Assembly (NCBI RefSeq): GCF_044762665.1 | Contig: NZ_JBIWES010000010.1 | Span: forward strand, 1-64,000 | Source: Peribacillus frigoritolerans_B | GTDB lineage: Bacteria; Bacillota; Bacilli; Bacillales; DSM-1321 | DNA: 64,000 bases | Direction of reading: 5' to 3' | In this document: in pieces, positions 25,934-35,397 of the stretch | Numbering within the stretch: position 1 is the first letter of the stretch | Layout: every line of letters begins with the position of its first letter | Made by a program: the position numbers and the translations under genes | The notes under the pieces: generated by a model | Told to the model about the DNA's origin: nothing | Databases searched by the model: none | The model's input: the letters and a program-made list of their open reading frames with translations, nothing else

Positions 25934-26100
25934 AGCGTCTGCGGGTCTCGGCTAGCCAGTTATTCGACAGGAGTGTCGTAAATCTCTTCCATCCATTAAA
26001 GATTACTGTAAAAAACCAAAGGATAATCCAGTACAGTTGATTGGATCAGGTATTCGAGACTCCCGCGGAAAGCGAGTGCCTGGAGTGGAGATCTGGTTTT
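25934..26100. repeat. Family B GC-rich repeat
   Basis: Contains GCGTCTGCGGGTCTCGGCTA, GACAGGAGTGTCG, CAGTTGATTGGATC and CTCCCGCGGAAAGCGAGTGC. The same blocks recur at about 31, 35, 38, 46-47 and 63 kb. Confidence 0.7.
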
Positions 26101-26125
26101 TAGAGTATGAAAAGGTATGAATGTA

Positions 26126-26704
26126 TCATCCACTTAGTCCATACCAAAAATTTTCCCATATATTCTGAATTCTAGGTTCCATATTCTCTTTACCATAATA
26201 AGAAAATTCCATGAATATCCCATCAATCAAACAGAAATAGGACATGATTAAGTTCTCGATTTTCCCTTGGCGTATTTCTTTTTTATCAATTCCTTCGACA
26301 AAGATATCATGTAAGATAGCGGAAAATGATTCTTCGGATCTAAGGAAACTTTCATTCAAAATGTGCTTCAAATGCTCCGGCGGAAAGATCATCGCCCTCT
26401 TTAAAAATGTTGCTTTATCTTCATGGTTTTTATAATAGTTACAAGTATCAAGAAGGATGTGCTTTAACTTTTCTTCAGAAGAGAGTGTATTTATCTCTTC
26501 GACAAATTGTTCGACCTGTTGTATATGCTCTTCCAGGATTTCTTCAAACAGGCACAAGAAAAGGTCATCCTTATTTTTGAAATGGTTATAAATTGAGGGT
26601 TTTTGTATACCTACCCTCTTGGCAATTTCCGATAAAGCAGTTCCCTCGTATCCGTACTTAGTAAAAAGTGTTAAGGAAATGTTTTTAATTTCATTTTTTG
26701 TCAT
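26126..26704 (-). CDS. TetR/AcrR-family regulator of the ureohydrolase operon
   Basis: ATG 26704 (MTKNEIKNISLTLFTKYGYE) follows GGGGGCTCATT. The N-terminal TetR HTH is clear: GTALSEIAKRVGIQKPSIYN then HFKNKDDLF. The C-terminal helical domain of about 140 residues would bind an unknown inducer. The gene is the last of the cluster but has its own -10 (TATAAT at 26741-26746) and a 16-bp palindromic operator just downstream of it, matching one upstream of the operon. So it probably represses itself and the catabolic genes. Confidence 0.9.
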   Translation of the reverse strand: MTKNEIKNISLTLFTKYGYEGTALSEIAKRVGIQKPSIYNHFKNKDDLFLCLFEEILEEHIQQVEQFVEEINTLSSEEKLKHILLDTCNYYKNHEDKATFLKRAMIFPPEHLKHILNESFLRSEESFSAILHDIFVEGIDKKEIRQGKIENLIMSYFCLIDGIFMEFSYYGKENMEPRIQNIWENFWYGLSG

Positions 26705-26717
26705 AATGAGCCCCCAA

Positions 26718-26733
26718 ACTATCAAACGTTAGT
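26718..26733 (-). promoter_or_regulatory. TetR operator at the tetR promoter
   Basis: On the minus strand, ACTAACGTTTGATAGT lies between the -10 box and the start codon. It is the same length and has the same left arm as the perfect palindrome ACTAACGGTAGTTAGT at 30996-31011, with one mismatch in the right arm. Confidence 0.65.
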
Positions 26734-26816
26734 TAATTTCATTATAAACTCATTTCCTTTTTTAAACTAAATATTTGACGCCTTGGAAATAATCCTTTTT
26801 CTCTAAAAGATAAGAA

Positions 26817-28460
26817 TTAGAGTATGCTCGATAAAGAAGTTTCTTCGCTTTTATACACAACTTTCCCATCGTTTATTGTAAGTTCCACTTTAGTATTAAG
26901 TACTTCGCTTTCTGGAATATCAAAGAGATTTCTGTCTAAAACCACAAGATCAGCAAGTTTCCCCTCTTCTATTGTGCCTAGCTCGTGCTCCCTGAAACAT
27001 CCATAGGCTGAGCCATATGTATATGCTTGCAATGCCTCTGCCAAAGTGAGCTTTTGTTCAGGATGCCATGTGTTTTTTGGATCTCCGCTACTATCAACTC
27101 TTGTAATGGCAGTATATATTTGCCGCATTGGATTTAATGAGATGGAAACCGGAAAGTCTGTTCCTAAAGCTAAAGATGCACCTGAATTTAAAAGCGACTT
27201 CGTCAGGAAAACATTTTTTTCCCTTTCAGGACCTATTATTGAAGAATATACCTCTCTTGATGAAGCAGCCATGTGATCAGGTTGCATAGAGACAATGACC
27301 CCCAGTTTTGAAAAACGTTCAATGTCATCCTGATCGATTACTTCAATATGCTCTATTGTATGCCTTGAGTCTCTTTTTCCATTCTTGCGTACAGCTTCTT
27401 CAAAAGCGTCTAAAGCTAAACGAATTGCCGCATCTCCAATAGCGTGAAACCTGATTCTAAATCCAAGTTCATCCGCTTTAACAACTCGATCGATCAATAC
27501 TTCTGGATCTAGAGCTGGATGACCGCAGATATCCACTTGATCGGAGTAAGGTTTCAGGAAGTAAGCGGTATGACCCGTGACTGTTCCATCAACGAATTGC
27601 TTTAATCCTGAGAATTGCAGTTTCTTTGATTCATATTTATTTCTCAGTATTTGAGCTTTGTCCAAATTGCCATCCAATTCAGGAGTGATATGAAATCTAG
27701 TCGTTAATCCTCCTTGCTTATCCAATTTCTCAAAAAGGTCATAGTCTTGAAGGAAGTCATCTATTGGAGCAAACAAATCGTTTACAGAAGTAATTCCATA
27801 TTGTGATAATAATCTTAAAAACTCTTTTAATATCGTTTCTTTTTTATTTTGTGTTAACCGTAATGCCTCTTTTAAAACGATTTGCTGGGCTTCTTCATAT
27901 AAAATTCCAGTAAGTAGACCATTCTTATCTCTTTCATAGCGACCAAAATCCGGATCACGTATATCCTCAGTAACACCTGCTAAATCCATGGCCTTACTGT
28001 TCACCCATGTATAATGACCTTCAGCATGAAAAAGAACCACAGGACGATCTGGGATGACAGCGTCAAGTATTTTATAATGGGGCTCTTGTTTATCATGCCA
28101 ATAACCTGCGTCCCATTGCATGCCTATGATCCATTCTTCCTCAGGACAATCTTTAGAAAATTCCAGTACTTTTTCAGCTACTTCTTGAGCTGACCTGGCT
28201 TCAAATAAATTAATACTATTTAAACTTAGTGCACTAAACATAATGTGGAGATGAAAATCATGAAATCCAGGCATGATCAATTGATTTCCATAGTTAAATA
28301 CTTTTGTCCCACTTCCTATAAAAGGATCAATCTCCGCTTTTGATCCTACACTCATAATTTTGTCACCTAAGATAGCAATTGCACCAGACGTCGGCTCATG
28401 TGTAAGCCCTGTGAAAATAGCATCACTGGAAAGAACGATATCTGCTTTTTTATTAGCCAT
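26817..28460 (-). CDS. YtcJ-type amidohydrolase
   Basis: The 547-residue protein belongs to the amidohydrolase_3 group (metal-dependent hydrolases of the urease superfamily). Metal-binding HFHLHI-type motif is MPGFHDFHLHI near residue 70. Further ligands are in RFHAIGDAAI, HTIEHIEVID and LALGTDFPVS. Its substrate is an amide or related C-N bond. Position between a permease and a regulator, downstream of a ureohydrolase, suggests a second step of guanidino or amide compound breakdown. AAAGAGGTAAACTCC precedes the ATG. Only 43 bases separate it from the permease gene. Confidence 0.85.
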   Translation of the reverse strand: MANKKADIVLSSDAIFTGLTHEPTSGAIAILGDKIMSVGSKAEIDPFIGSGTKVFNYGNQLIMPGFHDFHLHIMFSALSLNSINLFEARSAQEVAEKVLEFSKDCPEEEWIIGMQWDAGYWHDKQEPHYKILDAVIPDRPVVLFHAEGHYTWVNSKAMDLAGVTEDIRDPDFGRYERDKNGLLTGILYEEAQQIVLKEALRLTQNKKETILKEFLRLLSQYGITSVNDLFAPIDDFLQDYDLFEKLDKQGGLTTRFHITPELDGNLDKAQILRNKYESKKLQFSGLKQFVDGTVTGHTAYFLKPYSDQVDICGHPALDPEVLIDRVVKADELGFRIRFHAIGDAAIRLALDAFEEAVRKNGKRDSRHTIEHIEVIDQDDIERFSKLGVIVSMQPDHMAASSREVYSSIIGPEREKNVFLTKSLLNSGASLALGTDFPVSISLNPMRQIYTAITRVDSSGDPKNTWHPEQKLTLAEALQAYTYGSAYGCFREHELGTIEEGKLADLVVLDRNLFDIPESEVLNTKVELTINDGKVVYKSEETSLSSIL

Positions 28461-28503
28461 GGAGTTTACCTCTTTTCATTCAAAATAATAAAACAGTAAC
28501 TTA

Positions 28504-29871
28504 TCATTGCACTAGTTTTGCATCGAATTCTTCTGTTTGCTCTGCAAAATTCAGTTCAGGAGGACGTTCCTTAAACATTTTTGTTAAGTACAATAAGTAA
28601 ATGAACCCTACTGCCATCCAAGTAATCCCTAATACTAAAGAATGGATATCCAACTTTGTCATAAACAATATGGTTATGCCGGTGCCAATTAAGGGAAGAA
28701 GGAAATATAAAATGAAACTTTTAGGAGATCTCTGCTTCTGCCTCACAAAATAATGGATAAGCACAGAAAGATTAACGAATGTAAAAGCAAACAGTGCTCC
28801 AAAATTAATGAAAGAAGTAGCCGTTGCGATATCCAAAAATACGGCGCTCATTGCAACACAAGCAATGATCAGGATATTGAATATCGGCGTTTGAAATTTT
28901 GGAGAAACGTATCCGAATATCCTCTTAGGCAGAACATTATCTCTCCCCATTGCATATAAAATCCTGGCTCCGCTTCCTCCTGAAGCTATCGCGGAAGCAG
29001 TAGCAGATGTCACTACGACAGAAATGAACAAACTATTCAGAAAATTACCCCCGGTATAAATCATGATATCGACTATAGCTGTATCAGGGTTCTCAAAAGC
29101 ATTGAAATCCGGGAAAATCGATTGTGCAAAATAGGTGGATGCAATAAATAATACCCCTCCAATCAATGTCGTAGCATAAATAGCTTTAGGAAGTGTTTTT
29201 TGGGGATTTTTGGTTTCTTCAGCTAATGTAGTAACCGCATCAAACCCAAGAAAACTAAAACACAATAGAGGTACGATCGAGAGCAGATTATTAATATTCA
29301 CGTCAGGACTAAAAAAAGGATCCTTAGAAAACAACTCCCCGGTACCTTTTCCTGCTAAAAGTCCATTTATGCAAAGCAGGCTGAAGATAATGATAAAAAG
29401 AAATTGAAATATCACCAAAAAGGTATTCACATTTGCAGCAACCTTAATCCCAAAAATATTAATAGTTGTCACAGCAATAATAAAAGAAATGATAACTGCA
29501 ATGATAGGAATACCAGGAAAGTAAGCATTCACCATAATTCCAAAAAGTAAAGCGCTGATCATAGGACTGAAAAGATAATCCAATAAAATGACCCATCCTA
29601 CCAGAAAACCAAGGTGTGAATTAATTCCTTTCTGCACAAAGGTATAAGCTGAACCGGTAGTGGGATATACCTGAACCATTTTTGCGTAACTATATGAAGT
29701 GAATAGCATGACAATCAAAGCGATTATGTATGCTGTCGGAACCATTCCATGGGTACGATCAATAGCGATGCCATATGTGCTAAAGACTGTTACAGGAGCC
29801 ATAAAGGAAAGTCCAAATACAATTACATATCTGGTATTCAGTGAACGCTTAAGCTCGGGTAATCCTTTCAT
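28504..29871 (-). CDS. APC-superfamily amino acid/amine permease
   Basis: The 455-residue protein has about twelve membrane segments. The APC pattern is visible: GLSFMAPVTVFSTYG in the first helix and VPLLCFSFLGFDAVTTLAEE in the middle, followed by KNPQKTLPKAI. It probably imports the substrate of the neighbouring enzymes, an amine or amino acid, driven by an ion gradient. AAAGGAGG precedes the ATG at 11 bases. The gene lies 56 bases after the ureohydrolase gene in the same operon. Confidence 0.88.
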   Translation of the reverse strand: MKGLPELKRSLNTRYVIVFGLSFMAPVTVFSTYGIAIDRTHGMVPTAYIIALIVMLFTSYSYAKMVQVYPTTGSAYTFVQKGINSHLGFLVGWVILLDYLFSPMISALLFGIMVNAYFPGIPIIAVIISFIIAVTTINIFGIKVAANVNTFLVIFQFLFIIIFSLLCINGLLAGKGTGELFSKDPFFSPDVNINNLLSIVPLLCFSFLGFDAVTTLAEETKNPQKTLPKAIYATTLIGGVLFIASTYFAQSIFPDFNAFENPDTAIVDIMIYTGGNFLNSLFISVVVTSATASAIASGGSGARILYAMGRDNVLPKRIFGYVSPKFQTPIFNILIIACVAMSAVFLDIATATSFINFGALFAFTFVNLSVLIHYFVRQKQRSPKSFILYFLLPLIGTGITILFMTKLDIHSLVLGITWMAVGFIYLLYLTKMFKERPPELNFAEQTEEFDAKLVQ

Positions 29872-29927
29872 CCAAAGAGCTGCCTCCTTTATTAAATATA
29901 ATGGCTGTTTTTAAGTTAAAGTGATTA

Positions 29928-30866
29928 TTAATGATCTTCTTTGGCACTTAATGCTGCAAGGCTGGCAAATTCATGCACAAGTGTTGCAGCTAAAAGTGAA
30001 GTGATTTGGCTTGGATCATATGAAGGCAGCACTTCAACCAGGTCATACCCTATAAAGTTAAAATCAGTTAGGGAACGTATCATTTTTAATGTTTCAAAGC
30101 TGCTAAAACCTCCTATTTCAGGCGTACCCGTTCCTGGGGCAAAAGAAGGATCAACGAAATCTATATCAAATGTCAAGAAACAGGGGGTGTTACCAATCGT
30201 TTTCCTGATCTCTTTCAAAACATCTTCAAATCCACGATTGGAAAGTTCACCCGTTGTAATCAGACGATAACCTAAATCAAGACTTGCCTGTAAATCACCA
30301 GAGTGGTTTAGCGTGCCGCGGATTCCTATTTGAAATACTTTATCTGTCTGCAGCAGACCTTCTTCGTGTGCACGAATGAAAGGAGATCCATGCCAATATT
30401 TTTCCTCATAATATGTATCCCAGGTATCTGTATGGGAATCAAAATGAATCATGGCTACAGGGCCATATACCTTTGCCGCAGCGCGTAAACTAGCTAAAGT
30501 AACAGAATGATCTCCCCCTAACCCAATCGGTATGACCCCTTTGGCCATCAATTCATGCATGGATTCCTTCATTAGTTCATAGCTTCGATGAATATTATGG
30601 GGAATAACAGGGATATCGCCAATATCAATGGCATTCATTTGTTCAAAAGGATATACATTATGAATCGGATGATATGGAAACAGGGTCATGGATGCTTGGC
30701 GAATGGCTTGAGGAGCAAACCTGGCCCCCACCCGAAAAGAGGCTGCTGTATCAAAAGGCATACCTACAATGGCAAGCTTTGCATCATGCTTTTGAGAAGG
30801 TAAACGCATAAAAGTTCCTGTTGTACAAAACTCTGGCTTAACATCTGGTGTAAGTGGATATTTCAT
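29928..30866 (-). CDS. Ureohydrolase (agmatinase/guanidino-acid amidinohydrolase family)
   Basis: ATG 30866 follows AGGAG at nine bases. The 312-residue protein has the two-Mn ureohydrolase motifs: GLGGDHSVTLASL, MIHFDSHTDTWD and LTFDIDFVDPSFAPGTGTPE. Agmatinases release urea from agmatine to give putrescine. Relatives act on guanidinobutyrate, guanidinopropionate and other guanidino acids, and the sequence alone does not decide. The presence of a permease, an amidohydrolase, a TetR operator and a cre site suggests catabolism, not polyamine biosynthesis. It is the first gene of the operon. Confidence 0.88.
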   Translation of the reverse strand: MKYPLTPDVKPEFCTTGTFMRLPSQKHDAKLAIVGMPFDTAASFRVGARFAPQAIRQASMTLFPYHPIHNVYPFEQMNAIDIGDIPVIPHNIHRSYELMKESMHELMAKGVIPIGLGGDHSVTLASLRAAAKVYGPVAMIHFDSHTDTWDTYYEEKYWHGSPFIRAHEEGLLQTDKVFQIGIRGTLNHSGDLQASLDLGYRLITTGELSNRGFEDVLKEIRKTIGNTPCFLTFDIDFVDPSFAPGTGTPEIGGFSSFETLKMIRSLTDFNFIGYDLVEVLPSYDPSQITSLLAATLVHEFASLAALSAKEDH

Positions 30867-30924
30867 AAGTATCAACTCCTGGTTTCATATAAAAATCTTT
30901 TCATATAAATTTACAAACACAAAG

Positions 30925-30938
30925 TGTAATCGCTTACA
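30925..30938. promoter_or_regulatory. CcpA cre site upstream of the ureohydrolase operon
   Basis: TGTAATCGCTTACA matches the cre consensus TGWAANCGNTNWCA at every position. It lies about 60 bases upstream of the start codon, downstream of the TetR operator, where CcpA would block transcription when preferred sugars are present. Confidence 0.7.
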
Positions 30939-30995
30939 ACCTATACTTCAATAGATTACTTTTTATTTCTAACACCTTCTTTTCGCACTATATTA

Positions 30996-31011
30996 ACTAA
31001 CGGTAGTTAGT
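30996..31011. promoter_or_regulatory. TetR operator upstream of the ureohydrolase operon
   Basis: ACTAACGGTAGTTAGT is a perfect palindrome (6-base arms, 4-base centre) about 130 bases upstream of the first gene, beside a possible -10 (TATAGT on the minus strand). Its close match at the tetR promoter links regulator and operon. Confidence 0.65.
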
Positions 31012-31086
31012 ATTAAACCAAATATATACATAGTTGTTAAAAAAGTCAAACTATTTTTCATTGTCGATTTTTCTATTTCATAATAC

Positions 31087-31870
31087 TAAAAAAACGTTCC
31101 AGTGATTCCGGAAATACGTTCCCTTCCGCCGACTGTCTGCCAAGCCTCCTCGACGCAAGCGTCTGTGGGGTCTCGACTAGCCAGTATTTCGGCAGGAGTG
31201 TCGCAAATTCCCTCCATCCATTAAGGATTACTGTAAAAAACCATGAAGGATCATCTAGTACAGTTGATTGGAACGGAAGGTGTAAGACTCCTGCGGGGAA
31301 AGCGGTGCCGAGGGCCGACCGCCCGCGGAAAGCGAGTGCCTGTAGTGGAAATCGGCGTCTAACTTGTACACGTCCTAATAAAAATGTAGACAAAAGGGTT
31401 TTACCTAAAATTTCAAAACAAAGTTGATTGGAACGAAAGGCGCGAGACTCCTGCGGGAAAAGCGCNNNNNNNNNNNNNNNNNNNNNNNNNNNNNNNNNNN
31501 NNNNNNNNNNNNNNNNNNNNNNNNNNNNNNNNNNNNNNNNNNNNNNNNNNNNNNNNNNNNNNCGCGTCGAGGGGAGACCCCACAGGCGCAAGGCGCCGAG
31601 GGCCGACCGCCCGCGGAAAGCGAGTGCCTGTAGTGGATATCGGCGTCTAACTTGTACACGTCCTAATAAAAATGTAGACAAAAGGGTTTTATCTAAAATT
31701 TCAAAACAATGTTGACTGGAACGAAAGGTGCGAGACTCCTGCGGGAAAAGCGCGTCGAGGGGAGACCCCACAGGCGCAAGGCGCCGAGGGCCGACCGCCC
31801 GCGGAAAGCGAGTGCCTGTAGTGGATATCGGCGTCTAACTTGTACAAGTCTTAATAAAGATGTAGACAAA
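31087..31870. repeat. Array of family B GC-rich repeats, three units
   Basis: Units start near 31087, 31400 and 31673. Shared blocks include GTTGATTGGAACGAAAGG, GAGACTCCTGCGGGAAAAGC, GGGAGACCCCACAGGCGCAA, CCGCCCGCGGAAAGCGAGTG and TGTAGACAAAAGGG. The second unit holds a run of N. Reading frames here are by-products of GC-rich sequence and are not listed as genes. Confidence 0.75.
31466..31562. other. Assembly gap (97 N)
   Basis: A run of N lies inside a family B unit, so the number of units here is uncertain. Confidence 0.95.
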
Positions 31871-31934
31871 GTAAAAAATGACACCTGAGTTTCTAATGGA
31901 ATTTTACACTAGTTTCTTAACTGATAGACCCGCC

Positions 31935-33041
31935 TTAGTTACGTTGATCATTTTTCTGAACCTTGGCGATTATTAGTAATATCAATGGCAGCAGAAATCC
32001 GAATGTCATGGCATAAAACGGCCAGATTTCTGTAATGAATTTATTATAATGAACAGTATTCGGTGACATAATCAATGTAAAGGCAATCAAAAGGATACCA
32101 AACGGAAAAACCAGAGGACGATAATCTTGCATTTTTAACGTTTGTGCCAGACCTAAAACGGTCACATAAAAAAACAAACTAAATCTAATAAAAATTGTGA
32201 TGAACCATATTATGGCCATTATTGCCTCCAGCCGCGTCAAGAAATCGGCGATATTTATTTTCTTAGCCAACATATAGATTGGATAATTTTGTCTTGCCGT
32301 TGACTCGGAACCAAGTACAAGGATGGCAAACATGGTTATAATGATCAATACACTTCCAGCCAACAATTGACCGACAAAAAGGCTTTTTCTTATTCTGTCT
32401 TTTTGACTTACGAACGGGAGGATCATTAGAACCGCAACCGGTTCAATAAACGGAAAAACAATAAATGGTATAGATCCCCTTATAACCGGTTTCAATCCTC
32501 CCTCCCATACGGGTTGCAGGTTTTGAAATTTAATCTCGGGAAGCAGAAGAATTATCAATGTTGATACAAGTAATACAACATAGGGGAAAAATATTTCCGC
32601 GCTGCGGGCCAAAGGTTCCAAACCAAGACGCGCGGCCATGAGGACGACACTCATAAAAAGAATCATGATCACTTGAATTGGAGTATCAGGCATAATTTGA
32701 GTTACCATAAAATCCCCAATTTCACTCAGGTAAGTCGCTGTGGTTATAAAAAAGTAGCTTATAAATAGAAGGGAAATTGCCATTCCCAACCACTTACCCA
32801 GAATTTTTTGGCTGTATTCCACTAACGTTAAATCAGGATAGCATTTCCTTAAGGCGTCATATATAAAAACAATCAATAACGGAGCTATTGCCACGCTTAT
32901 AATGCCCGAAATCCAACCATCTTGTTCAGCTTCGGAAGCGACGACGGAGGGAATGACTAAAATAGAATCTCCAAGCGTATATAAAATCACTAATATCATC
33001 AGTTGACGGCTTCCGATTTTACCCTTCTCGAGCATTTTCAT
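31935..33041 (-). CDS. GerAB-family spore germination permease subunit
   Basis: The 368-residue protein has about ten membrane segments and belongs to the spore germination B-subunit branch of the APC superfamily (GSRQLMILVILYTLGDSIL at the start, LGLEPLARSAEIFFPYVVLL in the middle). B subunits sit in the inner spore membrane and take part in germinant recognition with A and C subunits. No A- or C-subunit gene is adjacent, so this is an orphan B subunit. GAAAGGAACTT precedes the ATG. Confidence 0.85.
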   Translation of the reverse strand: MKMLEKGKIGSRQLMILVILYTLGDSILVIPSVVASEAEQDGWISGIISVAIAPLLIVFIYDALRKCYPDLTLVEYSQKILGKWLGMAISLLFISYFFITTATYLSEIGDFMVTQIMPDTPIQVIMILFMSVVLMAARLGLEPLARSAEIFFPYVVLLVSTLIILLLPEIKFQNLQPVWEGGLKPVIRGSIPFIVFPFIEPVAVLMILPFVSQKDRIRKSLFVGQLLAGSVLIIITMFAILVLGSESTARQNYPIYMLAKKINIADFLTRLEAIMAIIWFITIFIRFSLFFYVTVLGLAQTLKMQDYRPLVFPFGILLIAFTLIMSPNTVHYNKFITEIWPFYAMTFGFLLPLILLIIAKVQKNDQRN

Positions 33042-33254
33042 AAGTTCCTTTCACGACAAAACGGTAAGTTATATACAAACGGCAGAAATTCTTATCCATA
33101 CCATTATTGACAGAAGAGGAATATACAATCCCTGTGATTTCAAGTTATTTTTTGCCATTGCAATCCGCACTCGGCATTTTGGAAAATCAGAAATAATGTG
33201 ATTCACCAACCACAGTTAGTTTAACGTCCCCTCAAACGAAGTTTAACCATCATT

Positions 33255-33472
33255 TTACCTGTTTCTTTTTCCTTCAAAATATATGGATGCCGCAAGAATA
33301 ATGATTGCAATTAATACAATGCCAGATAACCAAAATAAGTCCATATCCGTGAAATACCCAACCATATTAAATATAGGAAGCGCGAATATCAAAATTAGTA
33401 ATAAAACATCCTTTTGCTTTGTTTCCGTTTTTCATAGAACAAACCCAGTATTTTTTCAAAAAATACTCCCAT
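33255..33472 (-). pseudogene. Small membrane protein gene with a frameshift
   Basis: From ATG 33472 the frame reads MGVFFEKILGLFYEKRKQSK and soon stops. The neighbouring frame continues KQKDVLLLILIFALPIFNMV and LSGIVLIAIIILAASIYFEG to a stop at 33255. The total length, 218 bases, is not a multiple of three, consistent with one shift in the A-rich GAAAAACGGAAACAAAG region. Two membrane segments. It lies just upstream of the germination permease gene, where small accessory genes are sometimes found. Confidence 0.45.
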
Positions 33473-33702
33473 TCTAAAACACCGCCTTAATTTGTCCACT
33501 CTAAAATCCATTTAATTCAACCGTCTAAACCGTCACTCTTTATCGTGATCTCAAACTGGTTCGCGATGCAAAGCAGTTTTTTCCGCATCCTCATTTCCTT
33601 TACATTTCAAATTTCATTAGTATGAGCAGCTTATAGATGTTCAAAATAAGATAAGGGCGAATCACTGATCATCAAGGAAATAATAAAAAACAAAAAATAT
33701 AT

Positions 33703-33731
33703 TGAAATATCAATTTAATTTAGTTATAATA
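33703..33731 (+). promoter_or_regulatory. Sigma-A promoter of brnQ
   Basis: TTGAAA, a 17-base spacer and TATAAT, about 90 bases before the brnQ start. I find no T-box (no GGTGGTACCGCG-like block) in the leader. The rest of 33473-33822 holds nothing that I can identify. Confidence 0.75.
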
Positions 33732-33822
33732 CGATACGTTCTTAGTATTAGTGCTTATATAATTTTTAGAAAATTTAATAATTTTCTAAAATAGAAAATT
33801 TTGGTTTCTCGGAGGGTTTATT

Positions 33823-35157
33823 TTGTCTAATAAGGTACCATCTTCATTTATAGTAGTGATTGGGTTCATGTTATTTGCCCTTTTCTTCGGGGCAGGGAAT
33901 TTAATTTTCCCGCCAATGCTTGGTCAATCGGCAGGTATGAATATCTGGTCAGCTAATGCAGGGTTTTTGGTCACAGGAGTAGGATTACCGTTACTTGGTG
34001 TGCTGGCACTCGGTTTTTCTGGAAAAGATGACTTACAATCATTAGCGAGCCGTGTCCATCCTGTCTTTGGTATTGTATTCACAACCGTTCTTTATTTAGC
34101 CATTGGTCCATTATTCGCAATGCCTAGAACAGGAAACGTTTCTTATGAGATCGGTGTAAAACCTTTTTTGCCTGAAGATCCAGGTCCATTGCCTTTACTT
34201 ATTTTCACCATCATCTTTTTTACGGTTTCGTGCCTTCTTTCGCTCAATCCCGCGAAAATTGTCGAAATTGTGGGGAAAGTTTTAACACCCATCAAGTTAA
34301 CGTTCATTGGAATCCTGGTTGTTGTCGCTTTCGTTAATCCAATTGGGGATTTCCAAGCACCTGCAGCACACTATATGGTTCAACCATTTTTCAATGGATT
34401 CAGAGAAGGATATTTAACCATGGATACTCTTGCATCTTTTGTTTTTGGCATCATCATCATTAATGCCATCAAAGAAAAAGGTGCCAAAACAAAAAAACAA
34501 ATAATGATCGTTTGTGGAAAAGCGACTGCCATTGCGGCCGTCATCCTTGCTACCATTTATACAGCTCTCTCTTACATGGGGGCTTCAAGTGTCGAGGAAC
34601 TTGGACGCTTGGATAATGGAGGCATTATCTTGGCGAAAGTCTCGGATTACTATTTTGGATCATATGGTGGGCTATTATTGGGATTGATGATCACAGTAGC
34701 TTGTATAACGACGAGCGTAGGACTCATTACATCTTGCTCGACGTACTTCCATAAGCTATTTCCAAATCTGCCTTACAAAACGATTGCCATAAGTTTATCC
34801 ATATTCAGTGCAATCATTGCCAATATTGGACTAACCGAGTTAATTGCCATTTCTGTACCTGTAATGACAGCCATTTATCCATTAGCCATTGTATTGATCT
34901 TCCTAACATTTCTTCATTCTTTATTTAAAGGAAGACCTGAAGTTTATCAAGGCAGCTTACTTTTAACATTCATCGTCAGTTTATTCGATGGATTAAATGG
35001 AGCAGGTGTACACATTTCATTCATCAATGATTTCTTCACTACAATACTTCCTATGTACGAGGCGGGACTAGGGTGGGTCATCCCCGCTATTGTTGGAGGA
35101 TTCATTGGGTATGCCAGCAGCATCTTAAAGTCTAAATTCGGTCATATCACCAATTAG
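33823..35157 (+). CDS. brnQ: Branched-chain amino acid:cation symporter BrnQ
   Basis: The 444-residue protein has about twelve membrane segments and matches the LIVCS family: FALFFGAGNLIFPPMLGQSAG near the N terminus (first 20 residues of the motif region are the most typical), SLNPAKIVEIVGKVLTPIKL near 140, and ACITTSVGLITSCSTYF near 290. It imports leucine, isoleucine and valine with sodium or protons. CGGAGGG precedes the TTG start by eight bases. It is a single-gene unit with a strong promoter and terminator. Confidence 0.92.
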   Translation: MSNKVPSSFIVVIGFMLFALFFGAGNLIFPPMLGQSAGMNIWSANAGFLVTGVGLPLLGVLALGFSGKDDLQSLASRVHPVFGIVFTTVLYLAIGPLFAMPRTGNVSYEIGVKPFLPEDPGPLPLLIFTIIFFTVSCLLSLNPAKIVEIVGKVLTPIKLTFIGILVVVAFVNPIGDFQAPAAHYMVQPFFNGFREGYLTMDTLASFVFGIIIINAIKEKGAKTKKQIMIVCGKATAIAAVILATIYTALSYMGASSVEELGRLDNGGIILAKVSDYYFGSYGGLLLGLMITVACITTSVGLITSCSTYFHKLFPNLPYKTIAISLSIFSAIIANIGLTELIAISVPVMTAIYPLAIVLIFLTFLHSLFKGRPEVYQGSLLLTFIVSLFDGLNGAGVHISFINDFFTTILPMYEAGLGWVIPAIVGGFIGYASSILKSKFGHITN

Positions 35158-35176
35158 ATTAAATGATATAAACTCG

Positions 35177-35203
35177 GTCCAGGAATATTTCCTGGACTTT
35201 TTT
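35177..35203 (+). terminator. Terminator of brnQ
   Basis: GTCCAGGAA-TAT-TTCCTGGAC followed by six T. Confidence 0.85.
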
Positions 35204-35253
35204 CATTTTCTGTAGGTCGAATTATAAATATCAAAACTATCCAGTATCTCAAC

Positions 35254-35285
35254 ATACAAAAAGCTGCCATAAAGGCAGCTCCCAG
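35254..35285 (-). terminator. Terminator after the DinB gene, family A-like hairpin
   Basis: AGCTGCC and GGCAGCT arms around ATAAA, with TTTTTG on the minus strand. Only the hairpin of family A is recognisable. Confidence 0.65.
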
Positions 35286-35296
35286 ACTGAAAGAAA

Positions 35297-35397
35297 AGCA
35301 AGTTTGTCTACAGGTTCTTTATTTATTAAACATTCCAGTGGATTTCAGAAATCCGCTCCCTATCCGCCGACTGCCTGCCAAGCCTCCTCACCGCTTC
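35297..35397. repeat. Family B repeat, partial
   Basis: TCCAGTGGATTTCAGAAATC, CCGCCGACTGCCTGCCAAGC and CTCCTC blocks, cut off at the end of the DinB gene. Confidence 0.65.

Noticed and set aside
31073..31884. Long open frames across the family B array and the N run
   Set aside because: Frames exist on both strands because of the GC-rich repeat; the peptides repeat in tandem, have no start signals and include unknown bases.
33541..33822. T-box riboswitch before brnQ
   Set aside because: No GGTGGTACCGCG-like block or terminator hairpin; an ordinary promoter explains the leader.
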